From Nostoc piscinale CENA21 (GTDB taxonomy: Bacteria; Cyanobacteriota; Cyanobacteriia; Cyanobacteriales; Nostocaceae), in contig NZ_CP012036.1 in the NCBI RefSeq assembly GCF_001298445.1, positions 3,129,351 through 3,193,350 of the forward strand: a stretch of DNA of 64,000 bases. Reading direction: 5' to 3'. The notes beneath the pieces are model-generated. The model was not told the origin of the DNA and ran no database searches. It saw only the letters and a program-made list of their open reading frames with translations. Below, piece after piece: positions 43,446-53,003 of the stretch (within the stretch, counting starts at the first letter, position 1; each line of letters starts with the position of its first letter). Both the position numbers and the translations under genes were made by a program.

Positions 43446-46385
43446 GTGAAAAAGTTATTCAGTGCGATTAATGCTGCGGGTATGTGTCTTACACCTTGGA
43501 TGATAGCAGGTGCAATGACAACGGGGTTATTGTTAAGTATGCCAGTCGCAGGCATAGCGCAACAGCAAACTCCTGCATATTCAGCCGAGGAGCAAGCAGC
43601 TTTACAGGAAGCGGATGAACTAAATGAACAGGTAGTCAAGTTATACCAACAAGGTAAATATATTACTGCTACTCCCTTAGCAGAACGCGCATTGGCTATT
43701 AGAGAGAAGGTGCTGGGAAAAGAGCATCTCGATGTCGCCACTAGCTTGAATGATTTGGCTGAACTGTATCGCGAACAAGGGAAATATCAACAAGCCGAAC
43801 CTCTGTATTATCGCTCCCTGTCTATCTTAGAAAAGCTACTGGGTAACTCACATCCCTTTGTTGCCCAAAGCTTGAATAATTTGGCACTACTGTACCAAAC
43901 TCAGGGTAATTATCAACAGGCGGAACCTTTGTATCTCCGCTCTCTAGCTATTAGAGAAAAAATACTAGGTAAAGTTCATCCCAATGTTGCTCAAAGTTTG
44001 AATAATTTGGCAATACTGTACCAAGCACAAGGGAAATATCAACAGGCGGAACCTTTGTATCTCCGTTCCCTGGCTATCTATGAGAAGGTACTGGGAAAAG
44101 TTCATCCTTTTGTTGCCACTAACTTAAATAATTTGGCACTACTGTATCAAACGCAGGGGAATTATCAACAGGCAGAACCTTTGTATCTCCGCTCTCTAGC
44201 TATTAGAGAAAAAGTACTGGGTAAAGTTCATCCCGATGTTGCCCAAAGTTTGAATAATTTGGCAATACTGTACCAAGCACAAGGGAAATATCAACAGGCG
44301 GAACCTTTGTATCTCCGTTCCTTGGCTATCTATGAGAAGGTACTGGGAAAAGTTCATCCTCTTGTTGCCACTAACTTAAATAATTTAGCTACTGTTTATA
44401 AGGAACAAGGGAATTATCAACAGGCAGAACCTTTGTATCTCCGCTCCTTGGCTATTAGAGAAAAACTATTGGGAAATGTTCATCCTGATGTTGCCCAAAG
44501 CTTGAACAATTTGGCAGAACTGTATCGAGTACAAGGAAATTATCAAAAAGCAGAACCTCTTTATGTTCGCTCTCTTGCTATTCATGAGAAGGTACTGAGT
44601 AAAGTTCATCCTCTTGTCGGCACTAGCTTGAACAATTTAGCTTTACTGTATGAAGCTCAAGATAATATCAACCGTGCTACAGATTTCTTTCGTCGTGCGC
44701 TAGAAGTTCATACCCAAAATCTGAATTTGATTTTTGCTGTTGGCTCAGAACAGAGAAAACAAAGCTACGTGAAGATTTTTTCTAGTACGACGGATATTAT
44801 CGTTTCTCGTTCCCTACAACAAGCCCCCAAAAATTCAGCCGCCGCATCTTTAGCTTTAACTACTGTACTCCGTCGCAAAGGGCTGGTGTTAGATGCCGTA
44901 GCTGACAGCATCCAAATACTACGCTCTAAACTCAACAGCAGCCCCGAAACTCAAAAATTATTCACTCAATGGCTGCAAGTACAGCAGCAACTCTCCGCAT
45001 TAATATACTCCCAGTCAGAAAAACAAACCACTAACCCGAAAGCTCAACTAGAACAACTGGAAGCACAAAGAGAAAAATTAGAAGCCGCAATTAGTAGTAA
45101 AAGTGCTGAGTTCCGTCAGCAAACCCAACCAGTAGAATTAACTGCCATTCAAGCCAAAATCCCCCAAGATGCAGCCTTGGTAGAAATTGTGCAGTATCGA
45201 CCATTCAACACCAAAGCCAAAACAGAGGCTCAGAATTTCGGTAAACCGCGTTATGCGGCGGCGGTATTACGCTTTAAAGGTGAGCCGAAGTGGGTTGATT
45301 TAGGTGAAGCGGCAGAAATTGATAAGTTAGCCATTGATTTTCGTGCAGCGTTAGCCACAGGAAGACCATATAAAAAACTCGCCCGTACTTTAGATGAGAA
45401 ATTAATCGCACCCATTCGTCCTTTATTGGGTGATGCAAATCATATTTTAATCTCGCCTGATGGGCAATTAACATTAATTCCCTTTGAAGTATTAAAGGAT
45501 GAGCAAGATAAATTTCTGATTCAACGTTATGCTTTTTCTTATCTCACCAGTGGAAGGGATTTGTTGCATTTTCAATCAAATGTTAACAATGCTTCTGCGC
45601 CTGTGGTATTGGCAGATATTGACTACAACAACCAAACACAAACTGTAGCTTCTGCTAAAACAACTAATGTCCGAGGTACTGAAAATCGCCGTTCTGGTGA
45701 ATTAGCTACTTTGGAATTTCCACCATTAGAGAATACTAAAGAGGAAGCAGCAGCGATTAAAAAAGTTTTACCAAATGCTAAGTTACTGTTAGGTAAAGAT
45801 GCAACGGAAACGGCTGTTAAACAATTACATAGTCCCAGCATTTTACATTTGGCGACTCACGGTTTCTTCATCGCTGATGTTGAACAAAATTTCAACGCCT
45901 CAGCAGATTTTGAATTAACACCACGTCAACCGAAGATTCTAGAAGTAGAAAACCCGTTATTGCGTTCGGGGTTGGCGTTGGCTGGTGCAAACAAACGCAA
46001 TCAAGTTAAAAAAGGTAGTGATGATGGTGTGTTGACGGCGTTGGAGGTAGCTGGTTTAGATTTGCGTTCTAATCAATTAGTTGTGCTTTCGGCTTGCGAA
46101 ACTGGTAAAGGTGATGTGAAAGTAGGCGATGGGGTTTATGGTTTGCGTCGGGCTTTAGTAATTGCTGGTTCACAAACTCAAGTTTTGAGTCTGTGGCTGG
46201 TGGATGATGCGGCGACGAAGGAATTGATGGTGAAGTATTACCAGAATTTACAAGCTGGGAAGGGGAGACATGAAGCTTTGCGGGCTGCACAGTTGGATTT
46301 GCTCAATAGTCAAGAGTATAGCGAACCGCAATTTTGGGCGGCGTTTGTTCCTTCTGGTAATTGGACTCCGTTGAATGGGAAGTAG
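43446..46385 (+). CDS. Secreted TPR - CHAT (caspase-like) protein
   Basis: About 979 residues from GTG 43446 (a TTG at 43440 is also in frame). A signal peptide covers the first about 40 residues (MIAGAMTTGLLLSMPVAGIA). Eight kinesin-light-chain-type 42-residue TPRs follow, about residues 95-430 (LNNLAxLYxxQGxYQQAEPL is the repeating motif). A helical linker leads to a C-terminal CHAT domain, with the His in LHLATHGFF (residue 807 counted from 43440) and the Cys in VVLSACETG (886) forming the caspase-like dyad. TPR-CHAT proteins are proteases; some act in bacterial defence and cell death with partner proteins. Here export suggests a periplasmic or surface role. Several repeats are nearly identical in DNA. 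Confidence 0.9.
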   Translation: MKKLFSAINAAGMCLTPWMIAGAMTTGLLLSMPVAGIAQQQTPAYSAEEQAALQEADELNEQVVKLYQQGKYITATPLAERALAIREKVLGKEHLDVATSLNDLAELYREQGKYQQAEPLYYRSLSILEKLLGNSHPFVAQSLNNLALLYQTQGNYQQAEPLYLRSLAIREKILGKVHPNVAQSLNNLAILYQAQGKYQQAEPLYLRSLAIYEKVLGKVHPFVATNLNNLALLYQTQGNYQQAEPLYLRSLAIREKVLGKVHPDVAQSLNNLAILYQAQGKYQQAEPLYLRSLAIYEKVLGKVHPLVATNLNNLATVYKEQGNYQQAEPLYLRSLAIREKLLGNVHPDVAQSLNNLAELYRVQGNYQKAEPLYVRSLAIHEKVLSKVHPLVGTSLNNLALLYEAQDNINRATDFFRRALEVHTQNLNLIFAVGSEQRKQSYVKIFSSTTDIIVSRSLQQAPKNSAAASLALTTVLRRKGLVLDAVADSIQILRSKLNSSPETQKLFTQWLQVQQQLSALIYSQSEKQTTNPKAQLEQLEAQREKLEAAISSKSAEFRQQTQPVELTAIQAKIPQDAALVEIVQYRPFNTKAKTEAQNFGKPRYAAAVLRFKGEPKWVDLGEAAEIDKLAIDFRAALATGRPYKKLARTLDEKLIAPIRPLLGDANHILISPDGQLTLIPFEVLKDEQDKFLIQRYAFSYLTSGRDLLHFQSNVNNASAPVVLADIDYNNQTQTVASAKTTNVRGTENRRSGELATLEFPPLENTKEEAAAIKKVLPNAKLLLGKDATETAVKQLHSPSILHLATHGFFIADVEQNFNASADFELTPRQPKILEVENPLLRSGLALAGANKRNQVKKGSDDGVLTALEVAGLDLRSNQLVVLSACETGKGDVKVGDGVYGLRRALVIAGSQTQVLSLWLVDDAATKELMVKYYQNLQAGKGRHEALRAAQLDLLNSQEYSEPQFWAAFVPSGNWTPLNGK

Positions 46386-46493
46386 GAAAAATCTCTCTTA
46401 AACTCTCATTTCTTTGCGCTCTTTGCGTCCTTTGTGGTTCGTTTTCTTAATCTTCACGCAGAGACGCAGAGGCGCAGAGAGAAAAAAGAGAAC

Positions 46494-49400
46494 TTACAAA
46501 AGAATATTGACAAAGTTAACCGTGTATGGTTCCTCTAAAGATTGCTGGGTGCTGGCTTTGACGGCGGCTAAATAGCGACGCAAAGCAGACAATTGCTGGG
46601 AGTTGGGACGATAGCTGAGATTACCTTGTTTTTCAAACAATGGTGCAGATGCGATCGCCTGATAATCTAAATTCTGGGATGAGTTTAGGGTTAGCCATGC
46701 TGACTCCGGTGGTGCGGGAATCAAACCGGCTGGTAATTCTCCTTCTAAAAATGCCAATAATCTCTGCTGACAAATACTTGTGTTAATTCCTCGTCCCTCA
46801 AACAACTGAAGCACTTCGTTAAATGATAAACTCCGCTCTGGCAGTAGGCGCAGCAATTCGGTAAACAGAAAATAATCGGTGTACTGTTGTCTTGGTTCTT
46901 CTAAAATCTGGGAATGCAAGGGTAACATCGCTAAACCTAATGCAACTCGGCTGCAATTTGGTGCGCCATTCTCCCCTAAATAAGAGTCTTGAATAATCTT
47001 GGCGTTGGGGAGTTTTTGCCGTAGCCAATGATAAACAACTCCTAATGATGCAACTCCACCAGTCAACACGGCTTGATTAATGTCTTCTGTGGGAATACCC
47101 CGCGCTACGAGTAATTTATTCAATTCCCGGTTCAGGCGGCGCACAAAGGGGACAAACACTTGACTTTCTAAGTCTCGCCGTTGCAATGTCCACTGTTGAT
47201 CTGCTAGTTCTAAGGTGAAGTTTTCTTGATGTTGCAAAATTAACTTCAAAGCCAAGGCCGCTTCGAGGGCAGCTTGTCCTAAAACTGAACTTTCCAATCG
47301 TTGCTGTAACCGAATCCGCACGCCAATATCAGGCTCTCCCGCCCTTGGTAAATCAAATTTGTCTAACCCCAAACTTTGCCACTGCATTTTGTCAACATTG
47401 GCAAAGGCTGGTTGCCAATGCCAAGGATTACTAGTATTTTTTTGACCATTAACTTGGTTGTTCTTCCGTGATTCTCGGTATTTTGCTGGAATGAGTAACT
47501 GACAAATAATATCTTGTTCTATGCCTTTGCTGGCGTAGGGAAAACTGTGCAGCATGAAATCTGTGTGCGCTAGTTGCAGCAGATTTGCTGGGATATCAAC
47601 CAAAGCCATTTCGCTGGCGGTTGCGCCAATATTAATTACCAAAGTATTGCCTAGCAGTGGTTCTGTGGTTTCGACCGGACGTAAACCACTGCGATCGCTC
47701 ACTTGAATGAGTTGGCTGTCACTTTTATCAAATAAACTAATTAAACTAGCGATCGCTTCTTCCACAAAAAAGACTTGCTGGGGATGTTGGACAATTTTGC
47801 TCGTCAGCAAAGCTTCCCGCACATTAAATCTATATTGTTCTGACCAACTCGCGGAGCAAGTACAAATCACTCCAGCGATTTTACTCATAATGGTGTGGAA
47901 AGTCGGCTGATTAATTCCCACCGCCATAGCGATTAGACCTTGTGTGGTACTCTGGCGATCGGATTTGAGGGTTAATAGTAATTTAGAAAGCGATCGTACC
48001 ACCCAAATTAATGGCCCTGCCGAAAATTCATTGAATTGCAGTACAGGTTCCCATTTTTGCTCTTCACTCTTGTAAGGCACAGCTATTTGTAAATAAGGCT
48101 TTAACTGTGCAGAACATTGGCTACTCTTCACATTACTGCCACCTTTCGCCACGGAAGCATTCGGCAGATAAACTTCCGCAGGTAAACGAAATGAATGTTG
48201 AAAAGCAGTCGCACCAGGAATATTTTCGGCTGACCAATATATTGGGTATACCACCGACTGAGTGCGATTTAACAAAGCCGCAGAAATTCCGGTTGTGCCT
48301 AAATCAATACCTAAATACCAAACCGAGTTATGCACATCTACCGGAATTTCTATCTGAGTTGGGGAACCGGAACCCGATGTGTCTTCCTTTTTTTTTTCAT
48401 TGACAGGAGAGAAGTTTAAATCAACTTCGGTTTGTGGCGATGATATGGGTGCAACTGGCGCTACAGCCGGACGGGAAAAAGCCACATTTGGCGTATGGTC
48501 TAGGGTTTGTGCATTGGGTAAGGTGACATTTGGCGGTTCTTCTATATCTGCCAAAGTGTAGACATCGGCTAACTGATAGTTGAGTAACTCATCAAAGTTG
48601 GCTAAATCTTGATTTAATTGCTGCAACTGTTCTTCATTCAAAGAAATATCCGGTATGCTTCCCGACTGCATCATCTCTGATGCAAGCAAATTCTCCTGGG
48701 GAGAAGCCGCGATATATCTATCGGACGCATTCTCCAGCTCTTCCGTCTCCGATGTCACTTGCACATCAGGAGTAGGTTCAGGTTCATCTAAAGTCGATGC
48801 AATTTCCGCAGGCGACAAACCAGGCCATAAATTCTCTTCACTACTAACATCCGCAAACAGTTCCGTTAAAGAAGTAATTGTATCAGTATGTTCTGGCTGC
48901 ACAGGAATATTTTCCCGCATTGCCGGAGAATAGCTGAGTGTAGTATTAGAAAACTCCGGTTCTTGTTCAAAAAATAACTTTTGTTGAAAATCTGGGGATA
49001 AATCAATAAATGGCGGCGAATGACTGGCTGTGTTTTGCGGTGGTAAATGATTTGCTTCTAACAAGCCTGCATCTGACTGAGTAAATATCGACTCTGGTAA
49101 GCCGATATTTTCCTCAAATAACGGTGCGACTGCGGTGTCGCTAGGATTTAAGTTAGCAGTCTCTTCTGTAACATTCGTGAACGATGTTTCTGGTTCTACG
49201 GGAGGAATGTTTGTAGAAGTATCGGGTGTTGGTTCTGTGGGAGTTGGTGCAACACTTGGTTGAGTTACAGAACTGATATGAAATAAACTGGCGTAAAGTT
49301 GATCTACCTCATCATTCAACTCTAGAGTTGGTGGCGACAAATCACTAAACATTCCAGAGATTTCTGGTGGTGGTGTTGCGGCTTCTGGTGTTGGTAAAAG

Positions 49401-50582
49401 TGTCGGCGCAGTTAATGGTTGTGGGGAGTCATCCGCCAATGTTTCTAAATCTTCCAACCCCTCCAGTTCTAGAGGAGTAGTAGCATCCATTCCTTGGGAA
49501 ATGCTACCAGTTAATTCCAGTAGCATCGCATCCAAATCATTAGCCACCACATCTGCTGTAAACTCTACTTCCGGCTGGGGTAATTCTAGTGATGGGTTGG
49601 CTACTTCAGTATTGGTAATCACTACTGGTTGAGCAGTTTCTACAGTAGCAGTTTCTAAGGGAGTTGGAAATGGCGATCGCGGCGGTGCTACTGATGTTTC
49701 TTTAACTACTGTCGTCGCTGGAATATTATTAATCTGTTGCTGCAATTGCTGAGTCCAATTATTCAGGAAACTCACCAGCAACTGTTCGCCTTGCAAGCCT
49801 GTACTGTGCATTCTCGCCAGAGCTTGCGATAAAGACTCTTGGTAAGTATTAATATTGCGCTGGAGGGCATCAAACACAACATTTACTGTACCATCCAGTG
49901 ACAGTAAACGTTGGTCTAATTTCGTGGCAAACTGATTTAACTGTTCTAACTGCGCCGATGAATCTAATGTAGGTGTACTTGTAGCCGGGGTTAGTTCTAT
50001 ACTGTTGTACTGAGTAGGATTAGCAGCACGAAAATCATGGGCAGATGTTGAGTTAATATGTGGTGCGATCGTGGGGACAAGGCGACTCATCAACACCTGT
50101 AAAAATTCGCCAATAATTTGCTCTTGATTGGCTAACTGCTGACTTAAAGAATAATTTTGCAGCCGTTTCTGCTCTAATTGCCGAATTTCTTGCATCAAAG
50201 TCGAGCGTTCTTGCAACAGCGCCGTTAATTCTGCTTGCAGTGGTTGAATTAATGTCGCCAATTCACTTTTTAGCTGGCTACTCAGTCCAATATTTTCTGC
50301 TGACTCAGATGGATATAACTCTACTGAAGATTGGTGATTAACTTGTTCTGCAAACTTCGCCAACAAAGGTGACTGTTGTACCTGTCCCGTTAGCTGGGGA
50401 ATATTACCCTGCAAAGCCTCCGCTGCTTGCAAATTCACCAGAAAATTACGAACCCTCTCTAAAACCTCTCTGGCTTCTGGCGCTTGACCAGACAGCAACT
50501 TCGGCAGTCGCTTACCATTGTTAGTGAGTAAGTTATCAATATCTGCGATCAGTTTTTGAATTTCATCAGCGCGGGAAGTCAC
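46494..50582 (-). CDS. Giant protein with C-terminal Hsp70/actin-like ATPase domain
   Basis: A 1362-residue protein of unknown function. Residues about 1-290 are helical with coiled-coil stretches (LTALLQERSTLMQEIRQLEQ) and a domain resembling a membrane-free signalling rod. Residues about 290-745 are low-complexity, rich in Pro, Thr, Glu and Ser. From about 752 an actin/Hsp70-like ATPase begins with the phosphate-1 loop YLGIDLGTTGISAALL, followed by LVINIGATASEMALV (phosphate 2) and VLTGGVASLGVVYHWL (adenosine motif) near 1180. The last about 150 residues are a helical tail. No signal peptide. I know of similar long proteins in Nostocales without a studied function. Converges with the CHAT gene. 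Confidence 0.8.
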   Translation of the reverse strand: MTSRADEIQKLIADIDNLLTNNGKRLPKLLSGQAPEAREVLERVRNFLVNLQAAEALQGNIPQLTGQVQQSPLLAKFAEQVNHQSSVELYPSESAENIGLSSQLKSELATLIQPLQAELTALLQERSTLMQEIRQLEQKRLQNYSLSQQLANQEQIIGEFLQVLMSRLVPTIAPHINSTSAHDFRAANPTQYNSIELTPATSTPTLDSSAQLEQLNQFATKLDQRLLSLDGTVNVVFDALQRNINTYQESLSQALARMHSTGLQGEQLLVSFLNNWTQQLQQQINNIPATTVVKETSVAPPRSPFPTPLETATVETAQPVVITNTEVANPSLELPQPEVEFTADVVANDLDAMLLELTGSISQGMDATTPLELEGLEDLETLADDSPQPLTAPTLLPTPEAATPPPEISGMFSDLSPPTLELNDEVDQLYASLFHISSVTQPSVAPTPTEPTPDTSTNIPPVEPETSFTNVTEETANLNPSDTAVAPLFEENIGLPESIFTQSDAGLLEANHLPPQNTASHSPPFIDLSPDFQQKLFFEQEPEFSNTTLSYSPAMRENIPVQPEHTDTITSLTELFADVSSEENLWPGLSPAEIASTLDEPEPTPDVQVTSETEELENASDRYIAASPQENLLASEMMQSGSIPDISLNEEQLQQLNQDLANFDELLNYQLADVYTLADIEEPPNVTLPNAQTLDHTPNVAFSRPAVAPVAPISSPQTEVDLNFSPVNEKKKEDTSGSGSPTQIEIPVDVHNSVWYLGIDLGTTGISAALLNRTQSVVYPIYWSAENIPGATAFQHSFRLPAEVYLPNASVAKGGSNVKSSQCSAQLKPYLQIAVPYKSEEQKWEPVLQFNEFSAGPLIWVVRSLSKLLLTLKSDRQSTTQGLIAMAVGINQPTFHTIMSKIAGVICTCSASWSEQYRFNVREALLTSKIVQHPQQVFFVEEAIASLISLFDKSDSQLIQVSDRSGLRPVETTEPLLGNTLVINIGATASEMALVDIPANLLQLAHTDFMLHSFPYASKGIEQDIICQLLIPAKYRESRKNNQVNGQKNTSNPWHWQPAFANVDKMQWQSLGLDKFDLPRAGEPDIGVRIRLQQRLESSVLGQAALEAALALKLILQHQENFTLELADQQWTLQRRDLESQVFVPFVRRLNRELNKLLVARGIPTEDINQAVLTGGVASLGVVYHWLRQKLPNAKIIQDSYLGENGAPNCSRVALGLAMLPLHSQILEEPRQQYTDYFLFTELLRLLPERSLSFNEVLQLFEGRGINTSICQQRLLAFLEGELPAGLIPAPPESAWLTLNSSQNLDYQAIASAPLFEKQGNLSYRPNSQQLSALRRYLAAVKASTQQSLEEPYTVNFVNILL

Positions 50583-51463
50583 TTTAGAATTACCTTAGCT
50601 AGAACTGGATTTTTAACTTGGGTGAGAAATTGACGCTTATCAAAGTTAATAACGGTAGCAACTGCCCTTCAGACTTCTGATGGCAATTTATGATAACTGG
50701 GCATCATAGTAATTAGCTTGTGTGCTAATTGAAGTACCAGGATACAAAAATATTTACCAATTGTCAGCCAAATAAGTTGACTAGGTACTTTGTTTGACCT
50801 TTTACCATACAGGCGATGTTACAGTCTCTGGGACTTCACAATTAAAAACATAAAAAAAATGCAACAAATCAGCCAGGAGTCCGAACCCAATAAGCAAATT
50901 GCCTCCACTTTACATCCACAAGCGCCATTAATCTAGCTAAGGAGTCTAGGAATGGCAAGTTAACTAGAACACAAATCAACTCACTCCCAAGAGAGCCTGT
51001 AGAAATTGGGTGTAGGGACGAAAGGGTATAGGGGTGTCAGGGTTTTGGATACATAAACCCCTGATAACCTTGCCCAAACCCTTAATTTTTCGCCTCATCT
51101 AACCCCTACACCCTCACACCCATATACCCCTGATCTCCAGATAACTGAAACTATCCGAAAATTTTGCGTTAGCAAAAATTAACTAGTTTGAGTATCATTA
51201 ATGTGGTTTGCCTATATTTTTAAGTAAATATTTTTGCAATGCAGCTAGAGTTTTCAAAATTATCCCAGAGGCACTTAGACATTACTTGCAAAAGTTTTGC
51301 TTTATTTAAACTGTGTCAGTAAGACTGTTCTGAAAATGCTTTTGTTGTAATTTTGTTTACATGGCTGAAGTCTGTATTTTAAAAAGTATTGGCATTGATG
51401 GCTTAGGCTGCGATCAGCTTTTTTATTTGTTTTGTGTGTAACACCTTTAATGAAGATGCCGTA
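50583..51463. other. Long intergenic region with a truncated MITE fragment
   Basis: An 881-bp gap. About 50998-51092 resembles the interior of the AGGACTTACGCA elements (GGGTGTAGGGACGAAAGGGT, TTTTGGATACATAAACCCCT, CCCAAACCCTTAATTTTTCG) but lacks both inverted ends; CCTACACCCTCACACCC follows. The rest is AT-rich, and the last 250 bp presumably hold the promoter of the Crp-type gene. No CRP-like palindrome was found there. Confidence 0.5.
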
Positions 51464-52165
51464 ATGGGAGACAGATATAGCTTGCAAGAAGAACCTTTTC
51501 ACCCGTGGATCAGAACGGCTCCCTTTTTTCAAGGGTTGCCAGAATCTGTTGTTGAACCAGCCCTTATCCATCTTGTGACGCGGACACACCCAGCAAATCA
51601 AGTGATTTTGTTGGAAAATGACTGGGGTGGTTCTGTATATTTTATATTTGAAGGTTGGGTAAAAATTCGTACTTATAATTTGGAGGGTAAAGAAGTAACT
51701 CTCAATATTTTAGGTAAAGGCGAATTATTTGGCGAAATGGCGGCTTTAGATGAAGTGCCTCGTTCTACCGATGTAATTACCCTCACCACTACTGTTATTG
51801 GTAGTTTGCCGGCTCAAGATTTTGTCAAGTTACTCCAAATCGAACCATTAGCAGGTGTAAGATTATCCAAGTTGATGGCTAGGCGTTTGCGCCAAGTCAA
51901 CCGTCGTTTGCGGCTGAGAGAATCTGATAGTCAATCGCGGGTAGCTGATACTTTGTTATTCTTAGCTGAAGGTCAGGGAAAACGAGCGCAAACAGGAACA
52001 GAAATTCCGAATCTACCTCATCGAGAATTAAGTAGTTTAAGTGGGTTGGCGCGAGAAACAGTGACAAGAGTCTTAACTAGGTTAGAAAAGAAAGGGCTAA
52101 TTCAACGGGATCAAGAAACTATTTGTATTCCTGATGTGTCAGCCCTGGAAAGATTGATTGTATAA
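51464..52165 (+). CDS. Crp/Fnr family transcriptional regulator
   Basis: ATG 51464 (MGDRYSLQEEPFHPWIRTAP) is preferred over GTG 51434; it gives 233 residues. The N-terminal cyclic-nucleotide-binding-like beta-roll includes VYFIFEGWVKIRTYNLEGKE and GKGELFGEMAALDEVPRSTD. This last segment matches the phosphate-binding cassette region (GE.F..........R.), so cAMP binding is possible. A dimer helix and a winged helix follow (ELSSLSGLARETVTRVLTRL). No Fnr-type cysteine cluster is seen. It is followed 12 bp later by the DUF2232 gene and then the CobT-like gene, so it may be in an operon with them. Confidence 0.88.
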   Translation: MGDRYSLQEEPFHPWIRTAPFFQGLPESVVEPALIHLVTRTHPANQVILLENDWGGSVYFIFEGWVKIRTYNLEGKEVTLNILGKGELFGEMAALDEVPRSTDVITLTTTVIGSLPAQDFVKLLQIEPLAGVRLSKLMARRLRQVNRRLRLRESDSQSRVADTLLFLAEGQGKRAQTGTEIPNLPHRELSSLSGLARETVTRVLTRLEKKGLIQRDQETICIPDVSALERLIV

Positions 52166-52177
52166 AAAATTTTCAAA

Positions 52178-52918
52178 ATGAGTATTATAGATTCTCTGCC
52201 CGATGAGCCAGAGGAAAGCTTATCTTCTGTGTCTTTACCACCTAACCCAGAGGAGTTACCCCAAAACCACAGCCAATTACACCCTCCCCAACTCAAAGCC
52301 GCAGCACCTTTACGGATGGTAGAAACAGCATTTTTAGCCAGTACTGCCAGTTTAATTTGGTTTATTAATTTTTATTTTCCTTTGGGGCCAGTCTTGCGGA
52401 TATTTTTTCCTGTACCGATCGCTCTAGTTTACCTGCGTTGGGGACACAGAGCATCATGGATGGCGGCTGTTACTTCTGGCTTGTTGTTATCGGTGCTGAT
52501 GGGGCCTGTTCGCAGTCTATTATTTGTCATACCTTTTGCGCTCATGGGCGTACTGTTAGGCGCAACTTGGCATCGTCGAGTTCCTTGGATTGTGTCTATC
52601 ACTTTAGCTACGTTATTAGGCACTTTGGGCTTCTTTTTTCGGATGTGGTTGCTGTCTGTCTTATCCGGGGAAGATTTATGGATTTACTTAATTAATCAAG
52701 TTACAGAAATTACTGAATGGATATTTCTCAAACTCGGATTGTTAAACAGTCCCAGCGTATTTTTGATTCAAATCGGGGCTTTAGCCTTGGTGGTTATTAA
52801 TAACTTTATTTATTTATTTGTTGTACATCTGGCTGCATGGCTACTACTAGATCGTTTGGGCAATCCTATTCCCCGTCCGCCACGCTGGGTACAAGTCATG
52901 ATGGATTATGAAGGGTAG
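52178..52918 (+). CDS. DUF2232 multi-spanning membrane protein
   Basis: A 246-residue protein. A polar, proline-rich N-terminus (about 45 residues) is followed by about six hydrophobic helices (LASTASLIWFINFYFPLGPV, WMAAVTSGLLLSVLMGPV, LLFVIPFALMGVLLGATW, IVSITLATLLGTLGFFF, IGALALVVINNFIYLFVVHL) and a short basic tail. The layout fits DUF2232, a family resembling membrane substrate-binding components of ECF-type transporters; a transport role is possible but not shown. It lies 12 bp after the Crp-type gene and 85 bp before the CobT-like gene, an arrangement I recall in other cyanobacteria, which would fit cobalamin-related uptake. Confidence 0.8.
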   Translation: MSIIDSLPDEPEESLSSVSLPPNPEELPQNHSQLHPPQLKAAAPLRMVETAFLASTASLIWFINFYFPLGPVLRIFFPVPIALVYLRWGHRASWMAAVTSGLLLSVLMGPVRSLLFVIPFALMGVLLGATWHRRVPWIVSITLATLLGTLGFFFRMWLLSVLSGEDLWIYLINQVTEITEWIFLKLGLLNSPSVFLIQIGALALVVINNFIYLFVVHLAAWLLLDRLGNPIPRPPRWVQVMMDYEG

Positions 52919-52920
52919 AG

Positions 52921-52958
52921 AAGGCAGGAGGCAGAAGGCAGGAGGCAGGAGGCAGGAG
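52921..52958. repeat. GGCAGGA heptamer tandem repeat
   Basis: Five heptamers from 52923 (GCAGGAG, GCAGAAG, GCAGGAG, GCAGGAG, GCAGGAG). The same motif in reverse complement is at 7286-7320. Confidence 0.75.
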
Positions 52959-53003
52959 TTTTTCACTATTTACTCTTGACTTTTGACACTTGACTCTTAA
53001 TTT

